Source: Zafaria ginkgonis
GTDB lineage: Bacteria; Actinomycetota; Actinomycetes; Actinomycetales; Micrococcaceae
Direction of reading: 5' to 3'
Length of the DNA: 64,000 nt
Assembly: GCF_039540195.1 (NCBI RefSeq)
Contig: NZ_BAABEO010000035.1
Coordinates: 34,211-98,210, forward strand
The position numbers and the translations under genes are program-made. Each line of letters begins with the position of its first letter. Position 1 is the stretch's first letter. Shown piece by piece: positions 1 to 8,884 of this stretch. Below the pieces are notes generated by a model that saw only the letters and a list, made by a program, of their open reading frames with translations, searched no databases and was not told where the DNA came from.

Positions 1-705
1 CGCGTTCAGCGACCTGGACAGCCGGCCCACCTCCGTCTCCGCCGGGTACTCTTCGACGCGTCGGGACAGGTCCCCGGCGGCGATGGCCGCGGCGGTCCGC
101 TCCACCCGCTGCAGCGGGCGCAACGCGCGGCTGGTGATGCCGTAGGCGACCATGGACATCACCAGGGTCGCCAGCATGCCGGTGGACATGATCAGCGCCG
201 CGGCCCGCGCGGTGATCGCGTTCACCGCCTTCAGGGGCAGGGCAATGGTGATGTAGCCGGTGCCGTTCTTCAGCGCCACCATGCGCACCCGCCACCCGCT
301 GGAGCCCAGCTGCGTCCCGGGGACGTCGAAGGCCCGCCCGTTCTCGTCCCGAACCTCGTCAAGGGTCGGCTGGGGCAGGACCGGGGCATCGGGCCCGGAG
401 GTGCTGGGCAGCACGTACAGGTTGTTGCCGTCGGCATCGCGCAGCGTTCCGTGGAAGCGCAGCAGGTCGATGTTGGACAGGCCGCCGGAGGTGCCCGCGT
501 TGGAGTATTCGGTGTACATGATGTCCGCCAGGGCCCCGCTGTTGCCCGCAAGGTCGGCGTCGGTCTGGGCGACCAGCGTCAGCCTCAGCGACTGGGAGGT
601 GCCGATGGCGGTGGCCACGATGGCGCAGACCATCAGCAGTCCCATGAGGGCCACCAGCTTCGAGCGCAGCGAGACCTGTCGGAGGAGCCGGGCCAGTCGG
701 TGCAC
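1..705 (-). CDS. Sensor histidine kinase, N-terminal part (runs off the left edge)
   Basis: Only the sensory half is in the window. A GTG start at 705 follows an AGGAGG that overlaps the stop codon of the response-regulator gene, 12 bases upstream. The visible 235 residues show a basic N-terminus, a first membrane segment (about residues 14-35), an extracytoplasmic domain of about 125 residues, a second membrane segment (about 170-195) and a HAMP linker beginning SRALRPLQRVERTAAAI and continuing into the edge. The DHp and ATPase domains lie outside. The arrangement (regulator first, kinase second, tight spacing) is typical of actinobacterial OmpR-type pairs. The stimulus cannot be read from the sequence. 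Confidence 0.85.
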   Translation of the reverse strand, partial: MHRLARLLRQVSLRSKLVALMGLLMVCAIVATAIGTSQSLRLTLVAQTDADLAGNSGALADIMYTEYSNAGTSGGLSNIDLLRFHGTLRDADGNNLYVLPSTSGPDAPVLPQPTLDEVRDENGRAFDVPGTQLGSSGWRVRMVALKNGTGYITIALPLKAVNAITARAAALIMSTGMLATLVMSMVAYGITSRALRPLQRVERTAAAIAAGDLSRRVEEYPAETEVGRLSRSLNA

Positions 706-717
706 CGAGGCGGCCTC

Positions 718-1428
<711 letters not shown>

Positions 1429-1495
1429 CTGTCCAGTGTGCGACCGTACGCTGTGAATTAGCTGGACGTTTCGTGAGTGGGCTGGGGCGGCCGGG

Positions 1496-1723
1496 TCAGG
1501 CGCGGCGGCGCTCCCGCCAGGACATCGCCAGCAGGACGAACAGCAGGATGAAGGCGAGGGGAAGGCCCCACAGGCCGACGGCGAACAGTCCGGTCCAGGG
1601 GGTCGCGCCGGCGACGTAGAACGCCAGGATCGCCGCGAGGCTGAGCAGGGACGCGAGGGCCACCGCGGCGGTGGAAACCAGGACGATCCGGCGCAGCGAG
1701 CTTGATTCCTTGGGCGAATTCAC
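1496..1723 (-). CDS. Small two-helix membrane protein, unknown function
   Basis: A GTG at 1723 preceded by AGAGG gives 75 residues starting MNSPKESSSLRRIVLV; longer in-frame versions reach back over the divergent cold-shock leader and look unlikely. Two hydrophobic segments are clear (about residues 11-33 and 40-66) with a positively charged tail WRERRRA. No recognised family. It sits divergently to the cold-shock gene and 67 bases upstream of the response regulator, so it may be a separate unit. Start choice is moderately certain. Confidence 0.6.
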   Translation of the reverse strand: MNSPKESSSLRRIVLVSTAAVALASLLSLAAILAFYVAGATPWTGLFAVGLWGLPLAFILLFVLLAMSWRERRRA

Positions 1724-1917
1724 GCCTCTAAAACTAACAGCGGACGCGCACCGCACCAAAGTCCTGCGCGGCAAGGCCATGTCGTACCCTAGAGGAACAG
1801 ACTTCCCCGGCGTCCGCGTCCGGCCGACCGACGCGCGGACGGCTTCGGAGCGCCGGGAACCCGGCCGGCAGGGGGATTCCTCCCGCGCCGCAGCGACGTT
1901 AGAGCGAGGTAATCGAA

Positions 1918-2301
1918 GTGCCATTGGGCAAGGTCAAGTTTTTCGACTCCGGCAAGGGGTTCGGTTTTGTGGTCACCGACGACGGGCAGCAGGTCTACCT
2001 GCCCGGATCCGTGCTGCCCAAGGGCGTGACCGAGGTCCGGGCCGGCACCCGCATGGAGTTCGGCATTGCCGAAGGCCGCAAGGGTGCACAGGCCCTCAAC
2101 GCCCGCATCGTCGAGGCGGCTCCGTCCCTGGCCCGCGCCAAGCGCACCCCGGCGGAGGAGAACGCGGTGATCATCCAGGACCTGGCCACGGTTCTTGAGG
2201 GAATCTCCGCCGGGCTGCGCAAGGGCCGCTACCCGGAGAAGGCACAGGGTGCGCGCATCGCCGCGGCGCTGCGCCGCGTAGCGGACGATCTGGAAGCCTG
2301 A
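1918..2301 (+). CDS. Cold-shock domain protein with C-terminal extension
   Basis: GTG start with a GAGG-type ribosome site just upstream (agcgaggtaatcgaa). Residues 1-66 form a cold-shock domain that binds single-stranded RNA/DNA: GKVKFFDSGKGFGFV is the RNP-1 region and QVYLPGS occupies RNP-2, where most CSPs have VFVH, so one aromatic position is altered. Residues 67-127 form an actinobacterial helical extension. Usual CSPs are about 67 residues; this longer class is common in actinobacteria. The gene is followed two bases later by the DUF3027 gene, so both are cotranscribed. Confidence 0.9.
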   Translation: MPLGKVKFFDSGKGFGFVVTDDGQQVYLPGSVLPKGVTEVRAGTRMEFGIAEGRKGAQALNARIVEAAPSLARAKRTPAEENAVIIQDLATVLEGISAGLRKGRYPEKAQGARIAAALRRVADDLEA

Positions 2302-2303
2302 CC

Positions 2304-2801
2304 ATGGCCCGGAAACCCAAGCTGGACGCGATGCTCGCCGCGGCGGTCGACGCCGCCCGCGCCGCGGTGCTGGAGGTCGCCCCGGCCGAGGCCGTCGGCG
2401 ACCACGCCGGCGCGTTTGCTGACGACGACCGTCTGGTCACCCACCGTTTCACGGCAAACGTGGTCGGCTACGCCGGCTGGGAGTGGTACGCCACGCTGTC
2501 CCGCATCCCGCGCGGCAAGGACGCCTCGGTGTGCGAGGTCGGCATCCTGCCGGGAGCGGGCGCGCTGCTCGCCCCCGAGTGGGTTCCGTGGGCCGACCGC
2601 GTGAAGCCCGAGGAGCTGGCCGAACAGCAGGCCGCCGAGCAGGCTGAACTGCAGGCCGAGCACGATGCCGAGTACGGGCACGACGCGGAATCCGAAGAGG
2701 ATGAATCCGACGGCGGGCCCTCCGTCGAGACGGACCTTGCCGAAGAGGATCGCGACGAAGAGGGCCGAACCGAAGGCGACCTCGCCGAGGCGGACGCCTG
2801 A
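2304..2801 (+). CDS. DUF3027 family protein
   Basis: 165 residues. The first 110 carry the DUF3027 pattern seen next to actinobacterial cold-shock genes: a helical start followed by the conserved stretch around VVGYAGWEWYATLSRIPR and LAPEWVPWADRVKPEEL. The last 50 residues are strongly acidic and repetitive (EQQAAEQAELQAEHDAEYG, then runs of E and D), probably disordered. Stop of the cold-shock gene and start of this one are two bases apart. Biochemical function is unknown; the conserved linkage suggests an RNA-related role, which is inference. Confidence 0.85.
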   Translation: MARKPKLDAMLAAAVDAARAAVLEVAPAEAVGDHAGAFADDDRLVTHRFTANVVGYAGWEWYATLSRIPRGKDASVCEVGILPGAGALLAPEWVPWADRVKPEELAEQQAAEQAELQAEHDAEYGHDAESEEDESDGGPSVETDLAEEDRDEEGRTEGDLAEADA

Positions 2802-2812
2802 CCGGGCGTCCT

Positions 2813-2866
2813 GGCAAAAGGGGCTGGGCCCCGACTCCGCGGAGTCGGGGCCCAGCCCCTTTTGCC
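2813..2866. terminator. Bidirectional terminator, perfect 54-bp palindrome
   Basis: Bases 2813-2866 form an uninterrupted palindrome centred between 2839 and 2840, starting GGCAAAAGGGGCTGGGCCCC. It lies between the convergent DUF3027 and serC genes and reads CTTTTGCC at the 3' end on either strand, so it can stop transcription from both sides. Confidence 0.85.
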
Positions 2867-2878
2867 GGTCGGGACCGG

Positions 2879-4000
2879 CTAGAGGTTCTCGATGACGTAG
2901 TCGATGCAGCGGGTGAGCGCGCTGACGTCGTCCGGCTCGATGGCGACGAAGGTCGCGATGCGCAGCTGGTTGCGGCCCAGCTTGCGGTAGGGCTCGGTGT
3001 CCACCACGCCGTTGGCGCGCAGCGCCTTGGCGACGGCGGTGGCGTCGATGGACTCGTCGAGGTCGATGGTCGCGATGACGTTGGAGCGGTCCTCGGCGCG
3101 CACCACGTACGGGGTGGCGATGGGGGAGGCCTCGGCCCAGCCGTAGACGCGGGAGGCGGAGTCGGCGGTGCGGGCCGCGGCCCAGTCCAGGCCGCCGTTG
3201 CCGTTCAGCCACTGCACCTGCGCGTCGAGGGTCACCAGCGTGCTCAGCGACGGGGTGTTGTAGGTCTGGTTCAGCTTGGAGTTGTCGATCGCGGTCTTCA
3301 GGTTCAGGAAGTCCGGGATCCAGCGGTCCGTCGCGGCGATGCGCTCGGCGCGCTCCAGCGCGGCCGGGGAGAACAGCGCCAGCCACAGGCCGCCGTCGGA
3401 CGCGAAGTTCTTCTGCGGGGCGAAGTAGTAGACGTCGGATTCGCTCACGTCCACGGCCAGGCCGCCGGCGGCGGAGGTGGCGTCAACGAGCGTCAGGGCA
3501 CCCTCGTCGGCGCCCGCGACGCGCTGGACCGGGGCGGCGACGCCCGTGGAGGTCTCGTTCTGCGGCCAGGCGTAGACGTCGACGCCGGCCTCGGCGACCG
3601 CCTCGGGGCGGGTGCCCGGCTCGGCCTTGATGATGGAGGAGGCGTCCAGGAACGGGGCCTTGTTGGTGGCGGCGGCAAACTTGGAGCCGAACTCGCCGAA
3701 GGAGAGGTGCTGGGCCTTGTTCTCGACCAGCCCGAAGGAGGCTATGTCCCAGAACGCGGTGGAGCCGCCGACGCCGAGCACGACCTCGTAGCCCTCCGGG
3801 GCCCGGAAGAACTCCAGCAGGCCTTCCTGGACGCTCTTGACCAGGTTCTTCACGGGCGCCTGGCGGTGGGAGGTGCCCAGCAGGGTCGGGCCCGCGGCAA
3901 CGAGGGCATCGATCTGCTCCTTGCGGACCTTCGAGGGGCCCGCGCCGAAGCGTCCGTCGGCGGGCAGGAGATCGGTGGGAATGGTCGGGAAGGTGCTCAT
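2879..4000 (-). CDS. serC: Phosphoserine aminotransferase
   Basis: 373 residues; ATG at 4000 with GAGGAG five bases upstream. PLP-dependent conversion of 3-phosphohydroxypyruvate plus glutamate to O-phosphoserine in serine (and pyridoxine) synthesis. The sequence begins TIPTDLLPADGRFGAGPSKV, typical of the actinobacterial SerC branch, and carries the PLP-lysine motif YYFAPQKNFASDGG and the C-terminal NQLRIATFVAIEPDDV. Longer in-frame versions extend into the divergent regulator gene and are rejected. Serine biosynthesis here complements the serine-degrading sdaA near 48 kb. Divergent neighbour is the DtxR-type regulator, a conserved actinobacterial pairing. Confidence 0.95.
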   Translation of the reverse strand: MSTFPTIPTDLLPADGRFGAGPSKVRKEQIDALVAAGPTLLGTSHRQAPVKNLVKSVQEGLLEFFRAPEGYEVVLGVGGSTAFWDIASFGLVENKAQHLSFGEFGSKFAAATNKAPFLDASSIIKAEPGTRPEAVAEAGVDVYAWPQNETSTGVAAPVQRVAGADEGALTLVDATSAAGGLAVDVSESDVYYFAPQKNFASDGGLWLALFSPAALERAERIAATDRWIPDFLNLKTAIDNSKLNQTYNTPSLSTLVTLDAQVQWLNGNGGLDWAAARTADSASRVYGWAEASPIATPYVVRAEDRSNVIATIDLDESIDATAVAKALRANGVVDTEPYRKLGRNQLRIATFVAIEPDDVSALTRCIDYVIENL

Positions 4001-4196
4001 GCTGCTCCTCGTGGATGTTCCGGTGACGTGGGGGCGCGTCGGATCGTGGGGACGGCCCACACCAGCCCTTATCGTCTCGCAAAATGCCGCCGAACGCAGA
4101 ACCGCACCGCAATTGATTACGGGCACTACAGTTAGGGGAGGCCGCTTACCAGTTGCCGCCCCTTGATTCCCATTGATCCCTACAGGAGTTCCAGCT

Positions 4197-4892
4197 GTGT
4201 CTGATCTGATCGATACCACCGAGATGTACCTGAGGACCATCCTCGAACTCGAGGAGGAGCAGATCACCGCCCTGCGGGCGCGCATTGCCGAACGCCTGGG
4301 CCATTCGGGCCCCACCGTGTCCCAGACCGTTGCGCGGATGGAGCGCGACGGACTCTTGGTGGTGACCGAGGACCGCCATTTGGAGCTGACCCCGTCCGGG
4401 CGCCAGCTGGCCACCGAGGTGATGCGCAAGCACCGCCTGGCCGAACGCCTGCTGGCCGACGTGATCGGCCTCGACTGGGAATACGTGCACGACGAGGCCT
4501 GCCGGTGGGAGCACGTCATGAGCGAGCGCGTCGAGCAGCGCCTGTACGACCTGCTGGGCCGCCCCGCCGACTCGCCGTACGGCAACCCGATCCCCGGCCT
4601 CGAGGCCCTGGGCGGGCCCGCCGTCTCCGGCTTCGCGTCCGGCGTGGAGAACCTGGACAAGGCGCTGGCCCGCGGCGTCACCGGACCGGTCGTGGTGGCC
4701 CGGTTGGCCGAGACGATCCAGGTCGACCCGGAACTCCTGGCGCAGCTGGACGACGGCGGCATCCGCCCGGGCGCGACGGTCACGCTGGAGCGCGCCGGAG
4801 ACTACGTGGTGGTCCGGGTCGACGGCATCGAGGGGGCGCTGGAGCTCCCCTCGGAGGTCAGCGTGCATGTCTTCGTGTCACGCGCTGCTTGA
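4197..4892 (+). CDS. DtxR/IdeR-family metal-dependent repressor
   Basis: GTG at 4197 with AGGAG eight bases upstream gives 231 residues; an ATG 24 bases earlier is less likely. Nearly colinear with diphtheria toxin repressor: helix-turn-helix (about 25-50, SGPTVSQTVARMERDGLL), dimerisation domain with every metal ligand conserved (M10, C102, E105, H106; ancillary H79, E83, H98), and an SH3-like C-terminal domain. Expected to bind Fe2+ and repress iron uptake and siderophore genes. Full conservation of ligands suggests a true iron sensor rather than an MntR. Confidence 0.93.
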   Translation: MSDLIDTTEMYLRTILELEEEQITALRARIAERLGHSGPTVSQTVARMERDGLLVVTEDRHLELTPSGRQLATEVMRKHRLAERLLADVIGLDWEYVHDEACRWEHVMSERVEQRLYDLLGRPADSPYGNPIPGLEALGGPAVSGFASGVENLDKALARGVTGPVVVARLAETIQVDPELLAQLDDGGIRPGATVTLERAGDYVVVRVDGIEGALELPSEVSVHVFVSRAA

Positions 4893-4974
4893 TAACGGAA
4901 TTATTACTTTTACAAATCGGCCGCTATCTTAGATAGCGGAGGAGACTCGTTTCCTTCATCCAGTTCGAACGCCT

Positions 4975-5148
4975 AGCCCTGTCGGCGGACCGGATCCGTT
5001 CACGCATGTACGACAGGGGCGGAGGATCCACAAATTCCGGTGCGCGGTATTCCCCGCCGCAGCCTTGGGGTGAAGTCGGGTCCGTCTACGGGCTCGGCCG
5101 GGTTGATCTCAGACCCGAATCCGACAGCTAACTTCGCCGGCGCCTGAG
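4975..5148 (+). promoter_or_regulatory. ydaO-yuaA type c-di-AMP riboswitch
   Basis: The leader of the M23 peptidase shows hallmarks of the ydaO class: GGGGCGGAGGATCC near the start, TTGGGGTGAAGTC in the middle and ACCCGAATCCGACAGCTAAC near the end. GTCGGCG at 4981-4987 pairs with CGCCGGC at 5135-5141 as a closing stem. In actinobacteria this class sits before cell-wall hydrolases. Ligand identity (c-di-AMP) is established for the class; here it is inferred by motif. Confidence 0.85.
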
Positions 5149-5159
5149 AGGTTGTCGAC

Positions 5160-6293
5160 TTGACGGAACAAAAGGTTTCCGGCCGCCGCCGTGCCGCCGG
5201 ACCGCTGGACGCTGCGCGTCCGGTCCCCGCGCCAGCGGTCCCGAACGCAGCGCCAGCGGCCCGGAATATGGTGCCAGCGGCCCCCGCGGTGATTCCGGCG
5301 CGGCCCGGCGCCGCCCCCGCGGCTCCCCCCGCCGCGCCAGCGGCCCCCAACGCAGCGGCTCCCGCCGTTCCGCAGCGCCCGCGCGGCGAGTCCCGCCGCG
5401 CCGCGCAGCCGGAGGTCCGGCCCGCGGTGCCCACGATGGACCCGGACGCCGCCGGGTACGTTGGCCGCCGCTTCTCCACCTCCATGCGCTACAGCGTGCG
5501 GAATCCGGAGACCCTGCCGGATCCGGCCCTTGAGCTGCCCCAGCTGCCGGAAGCGGACCTCCCGGCCCAGTCCGCCGAGGCGCCCGCCAGCCCGGCCCCC
5601 GGCGAGCCCGGCAACGTCATTGCCTTCCCGCAGCGGTTCCAGCGCGACACGCTGGGCCTGAGCCACAAGATCGCCGCCGTGGCCGCCGTCTCCGGCCTGG
5701 CGCTGGCCGCCGCCTACCCCGCGCTCGGCGACGCCGCCGAGGATCGGGTGGCGAAGGCTTCCGCCGCCGTGGCGGATGTCACAGTTCCCGCCGCCGACGG
5801 ATATGCCGTCGAGCGCACCGCCCTGACCAGTACGTTCTCGAAGGACCAGCAGCTCACCGAGCTGATGTCCGCGGCCGGTGGCGACGTCACCAAGGTGGAG
5901 ACGGCGGGGGTCTTGGCCCAGCCGCTCGCCGATGTGCGGGTCACGTCCCGCTTCGGCGTCCGTCCCGACCCGTGGGGCGGCAGCGGCACCGTGACCCACA
6001 TCGGGCAGGACTACGGCGTCGAATGCGGCACCGAGGTCAAGGCCGCGGCCGCCGGAACGGTCGTCCAGGCCGGCTGGGCCGGGCACTCCGGCAACCGCGT
6101 GGTGATCGACCACGGCAACGGGTTGCAGACCACTTACAACCACAACACCAGTCTCAAAGTTTCGGTGGGCGCAAAAGTGAAGCGTGGCGACGTGGTTTCG
6201 CTGAGCGGAACCACGGGCAACTCCACGGGCTGCCACCTGCACTTCGAAGTGCTCATTAATGGCAAAGCGGTGGACCCCGCGGGCTGGCTGTAA
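5160..6293 (+). CDS. M23-family peptidoglycan endopeptidase with long Pro/Ala-rich N-terminus
   Basis: TTG start at 5160, eight bases after GAGAGG, directly below the c-di-AMP riboswitch. 377 residues: a Pro/Ala-rich low-complexity part (about 20-95), a linker to 165, one membrane or signal-anchor segment (about 169-190), a spacer, and a LytM/M23 domain (about 255-377) with H280/D284 (HIGQDYG) and the HLHFE zinc motif near the end. Predicted to cleave peptide cross-links of the cell wall outside the membrane. The roughly 165 residues before the membrane segment would be cytoplasmic, which is unusual. A TCGACTTGACG context makes TTG the only sensible start. Confidence 0.88.
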   Translation: MTEQKVSGRRRAAGPLDAARPVPAPAVPNAAPAARNMVPAAPAVIPARPGAAPAAPPAAPAAPNAAAPAVPQRPRGESRRAAQPEVRPAVPTMDPDAAGYVGRRFSTSMRYSVRNPETLPDPALELPQLPEADLPAQSAEAPASPAPGEPGNVIAFPQRFQRDTLGLSHKIAAVAAVSGLALAAAYPALGDAAEDRVAKASAAVADVTVPAADGYAVERTALTSTFSKDQQLTELMSAAGGDVTKVETAGVLAQPLADVRVTSRFGVRPDPWGGSGTVTHIGQDYGVECGTEVKAAAAGTVVQAGWAGHSGNRVVIDHGNGLQTTYNHNTSLKVSVGAKVKRGDVVSLSGTTGNSTGCHLHFEVLINGKAVDPAGWL

Positions 6294-6389
6294 CCGGAGA
6301 AATACCGTTCCGTGACCAGAATGTGACTTTCGGGTGATTTTCCGTTACCGTTGTCCGTGTGCTGGATCGGCAAGGATCCAACACCCTCG

Positions 6390-6566
6390 GGCGGAGTGCC
6401 GAACACTGCCACCGACCGAGGTCCGTTCGCAGAATCGCTTGGCAGTGGCGGGGGACCCACATTTTGGATCCGCAAGGATCCTTGGGGTTAAGTGTCCGGC
6501 CCGGAAACGGGTGGATGCCGAGTGACTCCCACTCGAACCCGACAGCTTACCTCGCAGGCATTGGGA
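6390..6566 (+). promoter_or_regulatory. Second ydaO-yuaA type c-di-AMP riboswitch
   Basis: Upstream of the NlpC/P60 gene. GGCGGGGGACCCACA, CTTGGGGTTAAGTG and CGAACCCGACAGCTTACC appear in the order expected for the ydaO class. AGTGCC (6395-6400) can pair with GGCATT (6557-6562) as the outer stem. The riboswitch ends about 15 bases before the start codon, so control may act on transcription elongation or initiation of translation. Confidence 0.9.
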
Positions 6567-6580
6567 GAGGCCTAACTAAC

Positions 6581-7381
6581 GTGTCCAAGAGCCAAGTGCT
6601 GGGTCGCCACCGCGCGACTCCCGTCCGCACCAACCCGCTAGAAGCGATTTCCAAGGCCGTTGCGTCCAACGCCGGCTCGGTCGGCCGCCAGGCCGCCGTC
6701 ATCGCAGCCGCTTCCGGCCTGGTGCTGACCCTGGGCGTTCCGGCCCAGAACACCACCGCCACCCGCGAGGCCTCCGCCGTTCCGGCCGAGGGCCTGAACG
6801 CCGAGCGCGTCGCCGTCAAGGCCGTCGCCGTTTCGAAGGACGCGGTCAAGAAGTTTTCGATCGAGCGTGCCGAGCTGACCTCCAAGCCTGCTCCGGCCCC
6901 GGTCGTCGCCGCCGTCGCGAACACCGTTTCCAGCAGCAACGCCTCCAGCAACGCGCTGGCCCCGACCACCCGCACCAGCGCGGGGGCCACCACCTCCGTC
7001 GCCTCGGCCAAGGTTTCCGCCTCCGTGGACACCTCCAAGCTGGGCGGCATCGCGGCCACCGCCGCCAAGTACGTTGGCGTTCCCTACGTCTGGGGCGGCG
7101 CCAGCACCTCCGGCTGGGACTGCTCCGGCTTCGTGAAGTACGTCTACGCCCAGCACGGCATCAACGTCGCCCGCGGCACCTCCGCCCTGCTGGCCTCCGG
7201 CCAGTTCGTGCGCACCAGCAGCCCGAAGCCGGGCGACCTGGTGTTCCAGAACGGTGGAGGCCACGTCGGCATCTACCTCGGCGGCGGCAAGATGGTCGGC
7301 GCCCAGAACCCGACCGTGGACACCATCATCCACGACGTCACCCGCAACCCGCTGTACGGGTACTACACCCTGCGCGGCTAG
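6581..7381 (+). CDS. Secreted NlpC/P60 peptidoglycan hydrolase
   Basis: GTG at 6581, ten bases after GGAGAGG. 266 residues: basic N-terminus, signal peptide hydrophobic core (about 38-57), an Ala/Ser/Thr-rich linker (60-150) and an NlpC/P60 domain (about 152-266) with catalytic C181 (WDCSGF) and H228 (GHVGIYLG). Family members cut D-glutamyl-diaminopimelate type bonds in stem peptides. Same regulatory class of leader as the upstream M23 gene, so both hydrolases probably answer to c-di-AMP and envelope stress. Closest functional parallels are the resuscitation and cell-separation hydrolases (RipA type), although no RipA-like N-terminal domain is present. Confidence 0.92.
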   Translation: MSKSQVLGRHRATPVRTNPLEAISKAVASNAGSVGRQAAVIAAASGLVLTLGVPAQNTTATREASAVPAEGLNAERVAVKAVAVSKDAVKKFSIERAELTSKPAPAPVVAAVANTVSSSNASSNALAPTTRTSAGATTSVASAKVSASVDTSKLGGIAATAAKYVGVPYVWGGASTSGWDCSGFVKYVYAQHGINVARGTSALLASGQFVRTSSPKPGDLVFQNGGGHVGIYLGGGKMVGAQNPTVDTIIHDVTRNPLYGYYTLRG

Positions 7382-7396
7382 CACCACCCGCCTTGA

Positions 7397-7434
7397 GGCA
7401 GGATCCCCCTTTTGGGCGGGTCCTGCCTTCTTGC
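7397..7434 (+). terminator. Intrinsic terminator after NlpC/P60 gene
   Basis: GGCAGGATCC at 7397-7406 pairs with GGGTCCTGCC at 7418-7427, followed by TTCTTGCG. Fifteen bases downstream of the stop codon. Confidence 0.75.
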
Positions 7435-7628
7435 GTTTCCGGGGCCGGGGACAACGCCACATCCGGGCGAAATCCGGGTGAAGATTCCCCGATGCGCGTC
7501 CTGGAACCCTCCGGCAGGTGGCGCGAATCGCCGAGGGGACTAGGCTAGGATTCGATAGCCCATGCTGGATGCCGCGAGCGATGCGTCACCAAAGGGCCCG
7601 CGGCCCGTCAGGACAACGAGGAACGCTG

Positions 7629-8126
7629 ATGCGAACCCTGGTACTGAATGCTGGATACGAACCGCTTGCGGTCGTCACCTTCCGCCGCGCCCTGCTGCTG
7701 GTACTGACCGGCAAGGCCAGCGTGCTGGCCGAGGAGGGCGAGCCCGTGGTTGGCCCGCGCGAGGTGCTGGGCCGTCCGTCAGTGATCCTGCTGCACCGCT
7801 ACATCAAGGTCCCGTACCGCGAGGCGGCGAACGTCACACGGCGCGGGGTGCTGCGCCGGGACGGACACAGCTGTGGGTACTGCGGGCGCCACGCCTCCAC
7901 CGTGGACCACATCCAGCCGCGCTCGTCCGGGGGCCAAGACACATGGGAGAATCTGGTGGCCTGCTGCCTCACCTGCAACAACGCCAAGGGCAACAAGACC
8001 CTGCGCCAGCTGGGCTGGACGCTGCGCACCGTCCCGACCCGGCCGCACGGGCCCCAGTGGTACATCACCGAACTGGAGCGCCCCGCCCCGGCCTGGACCG
8101 ACTTCCTGCGCAGCGGGGCCGCATGA
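7629..8126 (+). CDS. HNH endonuclease family protein
   Basis: 165 residues from ATG 7629 (AACGAGGAACGCTG upstream). The central part has the HNH-5 type zinc/ββα motif: CGYC, VDHIQPRSSGG, WENLV, CLTCNNAKGNKT. It starts MRTLVLNAGYEPLAVV, a hallmark of the widespread actinobacterial and cyanobacterial HNH proteins. Function is probably a nuclease in DNA maintenance, but the physiological substrate is unknown. Its stop overlaps the start of the mobA-like gene (ATGA), so it is the first gene of the molybdenum-cofactor operon by position, with no known functional reason. Confidence 0.88.
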   Translation: MRTLVLNAGYEPLAVVTFRRALLLVLTGKASVLAEEGEPVVGPREVLGRPSVILLHRYIKVPYREAANVTRRGVLRRDGHSCGYCGRHASTVDHIQPRSSGGQDTWENLVACCLTCNNAKGNKTLRQLGWTLRTVPTRPHGPQWYITELERPAPAWTDFLRSGAA

Positions 8127-8884
8127 ACTTCGACGCCGTCGTCGTTGCGGGCGGGCGCGGCAGCCGCCTGGGCGGGGAACCCAAGCCGCTGCTGGTCCAC
8201 CGCGGAAAGACGCTGCTTGAGCACTCCCTGGAGGCGCTTGCGGAGGCCACCCGCATCGCGGTGGTCGGCCCTCCGGAGCTCTCCGCGGCCGTCTCCCGCT
8301 TCGCGGCCGCGGCCGACCCGCGGCAGCTGATCCTGCTCACCCGGGAACACCCCGCCTTCGGCGGGCCGGCCGCGGCCGTCGCCGCCGGGCTGCATGCGCT
8401 GGCCGAGGACACAGGGGCCGCCAACGCCTCGGGCGAATCCGACGACCTGGAACCGGAGGCGCGGGGCGAGTCGCCGCTGACCGTTGTCCTGGCCGCCGAC
8501 CTGCTGGATCCCGGACCCGCCGTCGCCGGGGTCGTGGCCGCCGCCCGGAGCGGGTTCGACGCCGGCTCGGCCTGGGTGCCGGTCGACGCCACCGGCCGCC
8601 TCCAGCCGCTCAGCTGCGCCGTGGCCACCGACGCCCTGCGGGCCGCCGTGGGGGCCGCCGAGGCCGGCTCCGGAGGGTTGGCCCACTCCAGCATGATGCT
8701 CCTGCTTGCTAAGGTGCACATAGTCCGGCTGGCCCTGGACGGCATCGAATTCAATGACGTCGACACGTGGGCCGACGCCGGGAGGCACGGCATCGGCCGG
8801 CCGGAACGGAACGAGCGGCCCGCGGACGGGACCGCATCAGGAGGAACACGTGGCGGAACAGCCGGAACTGGAACCGTGGGTTAG
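8123..8884 (+). CDS. MobA-like nucleotidyltransferase (molybdenum cofactor guanylyltransferase)
   Basis: 253 residues, start ATG 8123 overlapping the HNH stop. N-terminal nucleotide-binding signature VVAGGRGSRLGGEPKPLL and later LAADLLDPG and FNDVDTWAD (an NDTP-type ending typical of MobA) place it in the GTP-transferase fold. It would join GMP to molybdopterin to make the bis-MGD cofactor used by the formate dehydrogenase-like protein encoded 2.7 kb downstream. An acidic insertion (about residues 97-115) and a Gly/Thr-rich tail of about 30 residues are unusual; the tail overlaps the next gene. Confidence 0.85.
   Translation: MNFDAVVVAGGRGSRLGGEPKPLLVHRGKTLLEHSLEALAEATRIAVVGPPELSAAVSRFAAAADPRQLILLTREHPAFGGPAAAVAAGLHALAEDTGAANASGESDDLEPEARGESPLTVVLAADLLDPGPAVAGVVAAARSGFDAGSAWVPVDATGRLQPLSCAVATDALRAAVGAAEAGSGGLAHSSMMLLLAKVHIVRLALDGIEFNDVDTWADAGRHGIGRPERNERPADGTASGGTRGGTAGTGTVG

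Noticed and set aside
2229..3386. Long open frame opposite DUF3027 and serC
   Set aside because: It crosses the terminator palindrome and is antisense to two well-supported genes; composition is that of a GC-rich shadow frame.
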